A stretch of 64,000 nt of DNA. It comes from Gerris lacustris. Taxonomy: Eukaryota; Arthropoda; Insecta; Hemiptera; Gerridae. Position 1 is the first letter of the stretch. Each line of letters starts with the position of its first letter. Below the pieces are notes generated by a model, which was not told the origin of the DNA, did not search any database, and saw nothing but the letters and a program-made list of their open reading frames with translations. The translations under genes and the position numbers were made by a program. The stretch lies in the NCBI GenBank assembly GCA_951217055.1, contig OX578276.1, positions 158,472,393 through 158,536,392 of the forward strand, written 5' to 3'. Of this stretch, positions 35,219 to 46,714 are shown in pieces.

Positions 35219-36365
35219 AATGTTTATCTACGATTGATAAGAAATATAAACATTGTATCTCTGTTTAGATGCGTAGAAAGTGATTCTTTACGTACTTGTA
35301 TTCATTGTGCATGCGCGTTTCATTATTCCTCTTTTTTCCGCCCTAGTGCGGTAAAAAAGAAGAATTCTTCACCTTAACGCACGATTAGCGAGTTTTTTTT
35401 ACATTTAACAAAACTAATTTGCAGTTTGTTTAATGAATAGTACATTACGCGTCGAGTGCGGAAAGTAGCATTTTGCATGCGAGTGTGGAGTTTGCACCCG
35501 AGCGATAGCGAGGGTAGTAAAACCACACGAGCAATGCAAAATGCCGTTTTCCCACGAGTTGCGTACCGTACTTTATCTACGATTGTTAGATTTAAATAAT
35601 AAATACAGAAAAAAATAAACTTGCTGTATGTAAGTTCGTATCTCTTCTCTTGATAAATATGGCATTAATCTTGAGTTGTATTTTTTGCCGAATTAATTAT
35701 TTCTGGAGGAGTATTATTCTCTACATTTTCATCAAAGCCACTTGATTCATTCATTGTTTTTCACTAAAAACTCGATATAAACAGTTACTTTAATAAAAGA
35801 ATAGCAATTTAGTTTTGTTAAATGTAAACAAACTCGCTAATCGTGCGTAAAGCTGAAGAATTCCTCTTCTTTACTGCGCTAGCTTGGTAAAGAAGAGGAA
35901 TTATTCAGAACTATGAGACGTGTATGCGCAATGAATACAAGTACGTAAATAATCACTTTCTACGCATCTAAACAGAGATACAATGTTTATATTTCGTATC
36001 AAACGTAGATAAAGTAACTTTTTATATCGAGTTTTTATTGAAATACAATGAGTGATTTAAGTGATTATGATGAAAATGAGGAGAATAATACGCCTCCCGA
36101 AATAATTAATTCTGCACAAAATACAACTAATGAATTAATGTCATCTCTATCAAAAGAGAAATACGAACTTACATACAGCAAGTTTATTAATTTTTTTCTG
36201 TATTTATTATTAAAATCCAACAATCGTAGATAAAGTACGGTACGCAACTCGTACGAAAACTGCATTTTGCTTTGGTGTGGTTTTACTTCAAACTCCACAC
36301 TCGCATGCAATATGCTACTTCCCGCACTAGACGCGTAATGTACTATTATATTGCATAGCGATCGT
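35219..36365. mobile_element. Composite A-B-A'-B' element, possible Crypton derivative
   Basis: Segment A (35219-35425) recurs inverted as A' (about 35815-36015). Segment B (about 35440-35805) recurs inverted as B' (about 36010-36360). So the order is A, B, inverted A, inverted B, which is not a simple palindrome. Landmarks: AACGCACGATTAGCGAG with CTCGCTAATCGTGCG, and TGCCGAATTAATTATTTC with GAAATAATTAATTCTGC. B' carries a 61-codon frame. Confidence 0.75.
36048..36233 (+). pseudogene. Possible Crypton-like tyrosine recombinase N-terminus
   Basis: 61 residues starting MSDLSDYDENEENNTPPEII, then NELMSSLSKEKYELTYSKF. An acidic leader followed by an SKEKYELTYxKF helix resembles the N-terminal SAM-like DNA-binding region of Crypton/KIAA1958-type tyrosine recombinases in insects. 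The catalytic domain is absent and the frame diverges after the Phe. The inverted partner B holds a decayed version of the same frame. The family assignment is from memory of the motif and is tentative. Confidence 0.4.
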
Positions 36366-36369
36366 AAAT

Positions 36370-37930
36370 GAAAAATGATTTTTTTGAAAAGCAAATAAAA
36401 AATAGATGTGAGAAAAATTACAATTTATTACTTTATTTATAATCCATAAATTAAGTGTTTTTCGTCAATTACGATGTAGATTTTTGTAAAACGGTTGAGC
36501 TTCACTTATATTTGTTTGTTTATTATTCTTTTTTTTAAATTTATCTTTGATTCTATTTTTTAGCTAAGTTAAGATATTGTTTGACTTTCTTGCTCTAATT
36601 ATTTCCCTTTAAACATTAAATTGTAAATAAAGCTCAAGAGAAGTTTGTATTTACAAATGAAACTGGTATTTAAAACTCGATAAAAATGTTTAATTAACAA
36701 GATAAAAGAAGTGTTTTTCTGTTAACTTTAAATAACACTCTCTTCTCTTGAATTCACTGTTTACAATAATTTACGTAAAACTTTGTTTAATTTTTCCTCC
36801 TTCTCTAAAGGTCCCGATCAACACTACTAAAGGTTATTTCAAAACCTCTTTTAGACATCTACTCGAAGTGGTTATCAGTATTCGAACTTTCACTTGGGAT
36901 TCGAGTCATCACCTGATAATTCGTCGGGGTTTAGATATTGGTTTAAGCCTATTTACGAGTGCATTATCCATTTAAGGTCCTCCCGTCTCACCCTTAAAGT
37001 AATCTCAACTTTTAAGGTGCTTTATCCCATGTATGGGCTATTAGCGCCTGTCTCAAGGCCCAGACACGCTTCCATCCGCTCTCGTATGACGTAACCTTAT
37101 GACTGACGACTTCGGTGACGGTGAAGAGAAATAACACTTATCCGTACCTGATCCGTGTGTCGGTCGTGAAATTGTCTGTCTTAACTTTAAAGCTAGTGTC
37201 GTTTAGGCGAAATGTTGAGAATTTTAACAAACGGTGAATTTGGGATGGTGCACTTGCGTCTTAGGGAGAAGATGATAATTGGAGAACAGGTCATCGCAGA
37301 AATCGGAGAACAATAAGTTTATTTGCTTAATTTATAATAATATGTTGATGCATTTCTTGTTTTCGTCGAGCATAATGCCACTGAACTGTTCAACTTGAAA
37401 GTATATAAAGTATGTTAAATAAAGTAAACTAAATTACTAAGGCAAGTTGCGGGCTCGGTGCGGATAAATGGAAAGTAGGCCGCACTTTTCAATTGGGAAA
37501 TTTCACGGCTATCATTCATCGCGTGGGGGTATGTTGTATACATGTGTGACATGGTCCTTATTGTGACTGTCTTCCGCTTGCACCCCAGTAGTTATAACCT
37601 AGTGACGAAGAGCGGAAGTTATTCCTAGCATCAGTTTGAGCACGTGAGGCTAGCAGTTTAAGCAGTTGTTTGCTGATTTTTAGTAATTTGTTTAGTGCCG
37701 CCGTCTACCCGCGACCTATTCGTCATATACAGATAACTCCATTACCAGGCCCCTCATGGGAATAACCCAGCCGACCCACACGATCACAAACCCACCCCGG
37801 CCAAGTGGAAGCCAGGAGCATTGGGACCAACCAAACTAGAAGCCCAGCACTAGAACAGTCACCCAACCCCCAGACAATGTGTATCTGTACCTCCACGAAA
37901 ATGTGTAGTGCGTCCTTTCTAACAACTAGA
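36370..37930. other. No gene recognised
   Basis: Short frames (for example 36894-37094, 66 residues) have no recognised motif. The GC-richer stretch at about 37450-37900 is unclassified. Confidence 0.35.
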
Positions 37931-37939
37931 TACATTTTC

Positions 37940-38075
37940 TGTATACAGTGATATATACTGTATTTATACACTGATACAGTGATATATATTGTAAATATAC
38001 ACTGATACAGTGATATATACTGTATATATACACTGATACAGGGATATATACACTGATACAGTCATATTTATGTTG
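37940..38075. repeat. 31-bp tandem repeat, about 4 units
   Basis: Units with ATACACTGATACAGTGATAT followed by ATACTGTATAT. The unit is strongly self-complementary (ACTG/CAGT, ATATAC/GTATAT). Confidence 0.85.
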
Positions 38076-38079
38076 AGAT

Positions 38080-39055
38080 AGGGACGGATACTGTTTTGAA
38101 TACCGTCTTACCAGAAGACGCAGAGCAGACGGCAGAACTGCTGAGGGGGAATTCTGACATCAACAGGCACCTGGTATCCCCCCCCCCGACCCCGTTTAAT
38201 ACTTTTCTATAAAAGCTCGTTTCCTCAGATCTGCCAGAGTAACATTCTTCAAGGGTGTGAACGTATTGCGGGAACAGAATGCCTGATCGGGAGGCATAGT
38301 TTTCAGATAGTTTTCCACGTTCGCCAGACAGCATTAACCCCCATCGTTTTGGTATCATTGAGGAAGACCGGATCGACCTCCACTGTACCACGCATTTCCC
38401 CTTTGATAGTAGAATTTTTACGTGGTTGTAAATTTTTACAGTTATTGGGTCTGTACTGATTTTATCTTGCCGATCGGGTGGAGAGGGTGTCAGATCAAAT
38501 AACCTGCATTCTTTGCCAATAGAATTTTTTGTACTCCTCGGAGCTCTACAGTGTATACCTCCAACAGCACTCTCAGGTGTTTAAATTAGTATATCAGCTT
38601 CTCTAAAACATTCCTCATCAAGGAAGAGTCCCTCCATGGCTACCGCTGTCTCTATGAATGACATGGTCATTTAGTCCTGACGGCAGCTCATGGGCAACCC
38701 AGCTGCCTTATGGAAAGCCGTGGCACTGCTCTTAGGAAAGGTGCCAAGAGCAAGCCTACCTCCTCGGTGAAATACCTTGTTACAATAAGTACATACCTTC
38801 GTGAAAATGTGCAGTGCATCCTTTCTACCAACACTAGATACAGTCATGTGATATAAGAGTATATAGTACGATATGCAATTACTTCCTGCAGTTCTAAGAA
38901 TTTTACTGCAACAGAGGACGGTAAAATAACTTTACAAAATCGCTTGAGTCCAGATATCCTTCATTAAGGGTTATTCTTTTACCTTGTATTGTATTGAAGT
39001 TTTTTGTTTGCAATTTTCATTGTTAAATCTTGCGCAACTTACAAATGAGTTATTA
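38080..39055. other. No gene recognised
   Basis: A minus-strand frame of 107 codons (38068-38391) has no known motif. TACTGTTTTGAATACCGTCT at its end recurs near 40837 inside a LINE fragment, so part of this stretch may be retroelement debris. Confidence 0.35.
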
Positions 39056-39061
39056 AATTAA

Positions 39062-40059
39062 CCCTAGAACGCTAACCATATTTTTAAACCTCTTATGAAT
39101 AACCTTGAGTCATATTAACTCCCTAATCTATTTTACCCAGTTTTATTAAAATATAAAGGCCTGATATGTACAATTTTTTTTAAACGTTTCAGTGCTAGTT
39201 GATGGGAGACTTGGGTGCTTTGTTTGCATAAAAAAAACAATTTTTTCCTTTTAATTCCGGTTTTTCAATCTGGACTACTATTACATATCCGGTATTGTTA
39301 TCTACCGGAGTGGTTTTATTTACTTTTTTTATGTAGCTTTTTTCTTTCCTTTCCTTTGGTTTTTCTATTTCGTAAATTGTTTCAATTAATTTATCATTTT
39401 CTTCATCATCGCTGATGGGATCAAAAAAGGCATTTTCTATTTTCAAATCAGGGTCCAAATCACAACCGTCACCATTATTGTCGAATACTCTCTTTTTCAT
39501 AATCGGTATCTGAATCGGTCATTTCCTTCATCAAGCGATAAATTTCGTTTGGATCATAGTATTTTTTCTTCATTATTTGACTATATTCATATTCTATTAA
39601 CTTTATATAATTTAGACACATAAAGACAAAAAAATATTACAATTTATACATATAAATGAATAAATTACAATTATATTACCTTCAATTATTAAAAAAAAAT
39701 AATTAAGAAATAATTATTGAATTAAAAGTTATATAATATCTAATTTATAAGATTTGAAATGGCCAAATAAACATAACACGCCATACTATTCTAAAAAATA
39801 CTATTCTGCGTCAAAATGACCTACACAAAATTTATGTGTAAGACTAAACAGGAGTCAAAATTACTCCGTGACTGCAGAACAACAAACGATATTTCCTCAT
39901 TAGAATCTGAATGTGGAACTGATAGAAGTGTAGAAGGGTCATTCAAGGGTGGGAGGTAGCATAGCTGAAATGTGGGAGTTCTGTGTTTTACAGACACCGT
40001 GCATTCGCAGTTAAAAAAAAAAATGGAAGTCATTTTGACTCCAGGTTAGTTTTCTAGGG
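39062..40059 (-). mobile_element. Non-autonomous piggyBac-like element, copy 2
   Basis: 998 bp, inverted relative to copy 1 (4186-5173). The ends are CCCTAGAACGCTAACC (39062) and, at the other end, CCAGGTTAG...CTAGGG finishing at 40059. A perfect TTAA duplication flanks it (39058-39061 and 40060-40063). The subterminal GAGTCA...TGACTCC repeats and the acidic frame are conserved with copy 1. Confidence 0.88.
39195..39500 (-). pseudogene. piggyBac transposase N-terminal remnant
   Basis: 101 codons: the same acidic stretch as in copy 1 (FFDPISDDEENDKLIETIYE) but without the early stop, extending through KKVNKTTPVDNNTG to NCFFYANKAP before the element ends. No catalytic DDD domain. The longer frame suggests this copy is closer to the parental element. 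Confidence 0.5.
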
Positions 40060-40063
40060 TTAA

Positions 40064-40639
40064 ATCAAGGTACCCTAGATAAAGTACAGTATTTTATATG
40101 CCCGTGTGATTTACAGGTAATAACAGATTTTACTCGCCTATATTACGGTGCTTTAAACACTTGTTTACACAATGTACTATTATATTACCTTTCAGTTAGA
40201 TATTTATAAAGTAGTTCAAGAGAAACAATCCTAGAAAAATCTTCACAATGAAAATTAATAGGAATCCATAGGGCATACCCTTTTGTGTCGTACATTTTCG
40301 TTTTTATTTTTGTAAAATATTTGTTATTTGCATACTATCGGGTGTACTATTCCAGGTACATTTGATTAAGGTTTTAGGTTTGCCTATGGTAGTTGGTACT
40401 TCTGGATAAACAATGTTTGATTATTTATTGGATTATTATCATTTGATTGTTTGTTGGTTAAATTATGTGATATGTGTCTTTTTTTACCAACACTAGAAAC
40501 AGTGTTATTATCTCTAATGCTGGCCAGTGTTTCAGCATTTTGTAGAGTCATTCCTCTCTTGACAGTGTTCCTTCACATCTTACTTCGTGGACTCTTTTAA
40601 GGAGTCTTTGGTGGCCCATCATTTACAGGTAACCAAACC
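40064..40639. other. No gene recognised
   Basis: Unclassified sequence between the piggyBac-like copy and the LINE fragment. Confidence 0.4.
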
Positions 40640-41300
40640 ATCGTCACTGGGTGTTTTCCACAGTGTGCAGGATAGGTCCAAGCCGAGTCTTATGGTATAG
40701 TTTTTTATTCGGTCCCTTTTTCTTTTTCCCGCTACTCTTCTTAGATATTTCATCACTGTATCTTGCTTCTTTTTCTTCGTTTGAGCCAAAGACTCACAGC
40801 CATATTTATGTTTTTATGCCATATAAGATGGGAACGTGTACTGTTTTGAATACCGTCTTCTTGGTTTTGCGTCAAGGTAACAGAAGCTATGTGGTCGTCC
40901 AGAAGAACGAAAAATGTGAATTTTATGTCTCCCATTCAAAAAAAAAATCGAAGACAGAAATCCGTTTCAGGCATCAAGGAAAATTTGTTGTTCCTTGCCT
41001 GTTGGTCAGTCGCGAACTAACATATCTTAAAAACTACTAGTCCGATTTTAATGAAATTTGGATTGTAATTAATAATTAGCCCCTTGTCTTCCCATGTTCA
41101 ACAGTAATCTTGCCATTCTCTCTCACTAGGCACTTGCTCCAAGAGCTCTCATTGTACAGTGACATGGTGCTTTTTTCGTTCTGTCGCATTCACTATGGCC
41201 TTCGTCTTGGCCACATTCATTTTATGTTACCCTGTCATTTTATCTATTCATTGACTGACCTCAGGAGCATTTCAGCTGTATTTCCGACTAAGACTAATTC
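40640..41300 (-). pseudogene. LINE reverse-transcriptase fragment, interrupted
   Basis: On the minus strand, 41300-41110 reads LVLVGNTAEMLLRSV, then MNVAKTKAIVN, the segment just after the catalytic box of endonuclease-RT LINEs. After an interruption, 40865-40650 reads ...SLWLKRRKRSKIQ and YSDEISKKSSGKK, resembling the C-terminal WxLxKRxxSKIQ...RVxGxTRxDRI motif. Stops and frameshifts abound. A fold-back family fragment at about 40870-41080 lies between the two parts. Confidence 0.6.
40868..41085. mobile_element. Fold-back family fragment (left arm)
   Basis: AAGGTAACAGAAGCTATGTG, then ATGTCTCCCATTC and the TCCGATTTTAATGAAATTTG box, parallel the outer left arm of copy B. It sits inside the LINE fragment. 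Confidence 0.65.
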
Positions 41301-41315
41301 CTCAAAAATTCCATT

Positions 41316-41372
41316 GCTGGAAAAAATGGTTAATACAGTGGGTTACCCAACCCACTGTATTAACCATTTTTT
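41316..41372. repeat. Perfect short palindrome
   Basis: AAATGGTTAATACAGTGGGT and its complement ACCCACTGTATTAACCATTT face each other with almost no loop (arms about 25 bp). Confidence 0.9.
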
Positions 41373-41379
41373 TTTTATA

Positions 41380-41970
41380 ACCACATACTATATTTTTATC
41401 AGAATAATTACATAAAATGTATTATTACTAAGATAGAATTCTCGTATTTGATCTTTACATGGTTTTGTTATAACGCCCATTACAATAAATTAATAGAAGA
41501 AGGCTCCGAATATCTCCTTGCCTGACTCACACGCTTTTGGAAAATTCTGATGATTTGATGTTCAGAAAAAATTTCTAAATTTTTTATAGAAGCTTTTAAA
41601 TGTATCTATCTTGAGATGCATCTTTTCTAGGGGACATAACGCTGGGCACGGAACGCTGTCAAAGCGATTATTTCTTTAGATTTGTAAATTTAAAGAACAT
41701 TGACGGATTTCTCTATCGAACTCTAGTCTTTTCTGCCAGTTATCTAAATTCGTAAATGTAAGGACCTTTGTTCTGATGTTTCATTTCACTATATTTACAA
41801 CTTATTTCAAATATGTACTTAAAAGAAAGCTGTTTTTGATAAAAAAAAAAAATGTTTTATATTATAAACGTTTCATACAGAAGACCACATCGAGTAAATA
41901 GAATATTGGTGGTAAGTAAAATGTGAGTGAATTAAACATATTTGGCTAAGTTTTTGGTAAATAGCTTTCT
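41380..41970. other. No gene recognised
   Basis: AT-rich. Last unique sequence before the 19.46-kb repeated block that begins at 41971. Confidence 0.4.
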
Positions 41971-42440
41971 CACGGCCTGTTTCAGAATTGAAAATGAACC
42001 TGTTTCAATTCCCAGTGGTCTCACTTACTTTTAATTAATAAAAAATTGTATTGTAGTTAAAATTAATATTGGGGGGACCATCTGTGGGCTACTTTTAACA
42101 AACCTTTATTTATTTATTTATTTTTTTTTTTCATAATAGGATGAATATTTTTAAAGATTAAATAAGGTGTTAATAAAAATAAGTTTGCGGGCTCGTGGAA
42201 GAGATAGCAATCAGCGCAGTAAGTTAATATTAATATGGAGCTAACAATGTGTTAATTATGACTTACTATCTGAATCGAGAATGATCCAAAAAATCCTAAA
42301 AATGAGATAAGTACTTTTTAAGATAACTGGTTATGAAAATGTTGACCAACAGGATGGCAGACAGATACTAGAGCAAACAGGTTCCAAAGTTTTCTCAAAC
42401 GAATTTCTGTATAAATGTAGAGTCAGGGGGACTAGCGATA
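41971..42440. repeat. Start of 19.46-kb repeated block, with half fold-back copy
   Basis: Identical by eye, except in the T-run, to 61434-61903. From about 42069 it follows the right arm of the fold-back family (GTGGGCTACTTTTAACAAAC ... GAGATAAGTACTTTTTAAGA). The left arm is absent. Confidence 0.75.
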
Positions 42441-42444
42441 GCTA

Positions 42445-45400
42445 CGTCTAACCACCTCTAACTACTTCTAACCACCTCTAACTACTTCTAACCACCTCTA
42501 TCCATATCTAACCATCTCTAACCACCTCTAACCACCACTAACCACCTCTAACCACCTCCAACCATCTCTAACCACCTTTAACCACCTCCAACCACCTCTA
42601 ACCACATCTAACCACCTCCAACCACCTCTAACCACCTCCAACCACCTCCAACCACCTCTAACCACCTCCATCCACCTCTAACCACCTCTAACCACCTCTA
42701 ACCACCTCCAACCACCTCTAACCACCTCCAACCACCTCTTACTACCTTGAACCACCTCCAACCACCTCTAACCACCTCCAACCAGCTCTAACCACCTCTA
42801 ACCACCACTAACCACCTCTAGCCACCTCCAACCACCTCTGACCACCTCAATCCACCTCTAACCACCTCCAACCACCTCCAACCAGCTCTAACCACCTCTA
42901 ACTACTTCTAACCACCTCTAACTACCTCTAACCACTTCTAACCACCTCTAACCATCTCTAACCACCTCTAACCATCTCCAACCACCTCTAACCACCTCTA
43001 ACCACCTCTAACCACCTCAAACCACCTCTAACCACCTCCAACCACCTCTAACCACCTCCAACCACCTCCCACCAGCTCTAACCACCTCTAACCACCTCCA
43101 ACCACCTCTAACCACTTCTACACACCTCCATCACCTCTAACCACCTCCAACCACCTCCAACAACCTCTAACCACCTCCATCCACCTCTAACCACCTCTAA
43201 CCACCTCCAACCATCTCCAACCACCTCTAACCACCTCCAACCACCTCTTACTACCTAGAACTATCTCCAACCACCTCTAACCACATCCAACCACCTCCAA
43301 CCAGCTCTAACCACCTCCAACCACCCCTAACCACCTCCAACCACCTCTAACCACCTCTAACCATCTCTAACCACCTCTAACAACCCCTAACCACCTCCAA
43401 CCACCTCTAACCACCTCTAACCAACTCCAACCACCTCTAACCACCTCAAACCACCTCTAACCACCTCTAACCACCTCCAACAACCTCTAACCACCTCCTA
43501 CCACCTCTAACCACCTCCAACCAGCTCTAACCACCTCCAACCGCCCCTTACCACCTCTAACCACCTCCAACCAGTTCTAACCACCTCTTACCACCTTTAA
43601 CCACCTCTAACCACTTCTATAAACTTCTAACCACCTCTAACCACCTCCAACCACCTCCAACCACCTCTAAGCACCTCCATCCACCTCCAACCACCTCCAA
43701 CCACCTCTAACCACCTCCAACCATCTCCAACCACCTCTAACCACCTCCAACCACCTCTTACTACCTAGAACTACCTCCAACCACCTCTAACCACCACTAA
43801 CCAGCTCTAACCACCTCCAACCACCCCTAACCACCTCTAACCACCTCCAACCACCTCTAACCACCTCTAACCACCTCTAACCAGCTCTAACCACCTCCAA
43901 CCACCCCTAACCACCTCCAACCACCTCTAACCATATCTAACCATCTCTAACCACCTCTAACCACCTCCAACCAGCTCTAACCACCTCCAACCACCCCTAA
44001 CCATCTCTTACCACCTCTAACCACCACTAACCACCTCTAACCACCTCCAACCACCTCCAACCAGCTCTAACCACCTCCAACCACCCCTAACCACCTCTAA
44101 CCACCTCTAACCACCTCTAACCACCTCCAACCACCTCTAACCATCTCTAACCACCTCTAACCACCTCTATCCAGCTCTAACCACCTCCAACCACCCCTAA
44201 CCACCTCCAACCACCTCTAACTACCTCTAACCATATCTAACCATCTCCAACCACCTCTAACCACCTCCAACCACCTCTTACTACCTAGAACTACCTCCAA
44301 CCACCTCTAACCACATCCAACCACCTCCAATCAGCTCTAACCACCTCCAACCACCCCTAACCACCTCCAACCACCTCTAACCACCTCTAACCATCTCTAA
44401 CCACCTCTAACAACCCCTAACCACCTCCAACCACCTCTAACCACCTCTAACCAACTCCAACCACCTCTAACCACCTCCAACCACCTCTAACCACCTCTAA
44501 CCACCTCCAACAACCTCTAACCACCTCCTACCACCTCTAACCACCTCCAACCAGCTCTAACCACCTCCAACCGCCCCTTACCACCTCCAACCAGTTCTAA
44601 CCACCTCTTACCACCTTTAACCACCTCTAACCACTTCTATAAACTTCTAACCACCTCTAACCACCTCCAACCACCTCTAAGCACCTCCATCCACCTCCAA
44701 CCACCTCCAACCACCTCTAACCACCTCCAACCATCTCCAACCACCTCTAACCACCTCCAAACACCTCTTACTACCTAGAACTACCTCCATCACCTCTAAC
44801 CACCACTAACCAGCTCTAACCACCTCCAACCACCCCTAACCACCTCTAACCACCTCCAACCACCTCTAACCACCTCTAACCAGCTCTAACCACCTCCAAC
44901 CACCCCTAACCACCTCCAACCACCTCTAACCATATCTAATCATCTCTAACCACCTCTAACCACCTCCAACCAGCTCTAACCACCTCCAACCACCCCTAAC
45001 CATCTCTAACCACCTCTAACCACCACTAACCACCTCTAACCACCTCCAACCACCTCCAACCAGCTCTAACCACCTCCAACCACCCCTAACCACCTCTAAC
45101 CACCTCTAACCACCTCCAACCACCTCTAACCATCTCTAACCACCTCTAACCACCTCTAACCAGCTCTAACCACCTCCAACCACCCCTAACCACCTCCAAC
45201 CACCTCTAACTACCTCTAACTATATCTAACCATCTCTAACCACCTCTAACCACCTCCAACCACTCCAACCAGCTCTAACCACCTCCAACCACCCCTAACC
45301 ACCTCTAACCACCTCCAACCACCTCTAACCACCTCTAACCATCTCTAACCACCTCCAACCACCTCTAACCACCTCTAACCATCTCCAACCACCTCTAACC

Positions 45401-45545
45401 ACCTCCAACCACCTCCAACCACCTCCAACCACCTCTAACCACCTCCTACCACCTCTAACCACCTCCAACCAGCTCTAACCACCTCTAACCACCTCCAACC
45501 ACCTCCAACCAGTTCTAACCACCTCTTACCACCTTTAACCACCTC
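42445..45545. repeat. TAACCACCTC array, block 1 (3.1 kb)
   Basis: About 310 copies of a 10-bp unit TAACCACCTC with point variants (CCAACCACCTC, ACCAGCTC, ACCACCCC, ACTACCTAGA). Rare variants recur in order about 1.01-1.03 kb apart (CTTACTACCTAGAACTA at about 43248 and 44278; also about 43758 and 44768), showing higher-order repeats. On the other strand the unit is GAGGTGGTTA, containing GGTTA, a permutation of the insect telomere pentamer TTAGG. No pure TTAGG run is present. Confidence 0.95.
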
Positions 45546-46714
45546 TTTTTTTTTTCTTTTTTTTTATTGGGGCGTAGTGGAAGCACGCTTCTCACATGTG
45601 GACCCCACGAGCATCTTGAAGACGGGACCGCTTTCGCATTTCTTCATCTCCAAATCTTCGAATCTTATTTCTTCTTACCTATGTTCTTTAATTTAATTAA
45701 TTTAGTAATGCTCTTATTTAACATTTTACTATGTTTTACTATGTCAGCCTTGGCTCTCTTTCTTCCTCTATGTTCCGGGCAGCTCTTCTCCGGTCTTCCT
45801 CCTCCATTTTACCCCTTATAATTTGCTCTACCATCTTGTTTACTAGATTCCATTTCTCTTCACTCTCCAGCATTATGCCAATAAGGTTTTCTGGTGTTAA
45901 AGCTGTTCCGACCTCCGTAACTATACTCTGCCTCACTTCTTCCCATCTACTGCACCAAAATATTGTGTGCTCGACATCATCTCTACTCTCGCAGAACCAG
46001 CATCTCGAGTCTCTCTCCTTACCAATCCTGTTCAGATATTCCCCAAACACGCCATGGCCCGAGATGACTTGGGCTAGTGGGTACGTTATCTCCCTATGCT
46101 TCCTATCGTACCATTTTTCTATCTGGGGGATTAGCCTATATGTCCAGCGACCTCCATCTGAATCCCGCCATCTCCTCTGCCATTTTTCCATGGTTCTCTC
46201 CCTAGCTCTCCTCCTGTCCTCCTCAACTGACTCTGCCAGCGATATCCTCTCTTCCATCATCAGGTCTATCGGTATTGTCCTAGCCATGACCAGTGCCGCA
46301 CTCGAGGATACCGTTCTGTAAGCCCGACAAATTCTCAGACTTGCTGTCCTCTGCGCCTTCAACAGCTCCCTCTTGTTCTTCTTCAGCTTCAGTGCCCATT
46401 GTCCCCACACTTGCACAGCGTAGAGCATAGTTGATTGCATTACGCTGTGCAACAATCTCCTGCTTGCCTCTCTGGCCCCTCTGTCTCTTGGCATGATCGA
46501 TGCCAAGGCCCTAGCGGTGATCTGGGCTTTCCCCGCCAACTCCTCCACGTGACTCTTAAAAGTTAGTTCTCGGTCCAGACGGACTCCAAGGTACTTAAGG
46601 GTCTTCTCTATTCTTACCTCTTTCCGCTTTAACGATATCTCTAATGTTGGGCACCTTTTCCTCCCGATAAGCAGAATGCCCTGAGTTTTTTCTGCGGCTA
46701 GTTCCAGTTGATGC
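45546..46714 (-). mobile_element. R1-clade LINE 3' half, duplicate copy
   Basis: Same sequence as 51109-52277 (offset 5563). The A-tail (45546-45565) abuts the array. The frame of 325 residues at 45739-46714 has the same C-terminal zinc motif. Confidence 0.85.

Noticed and set aside
42445..45545. True insect telomere
   Set aside because: The unit is 10 bp and no uninterrupted TTAGG/CCTAA run occurs. The arrays are interstitial in this window.
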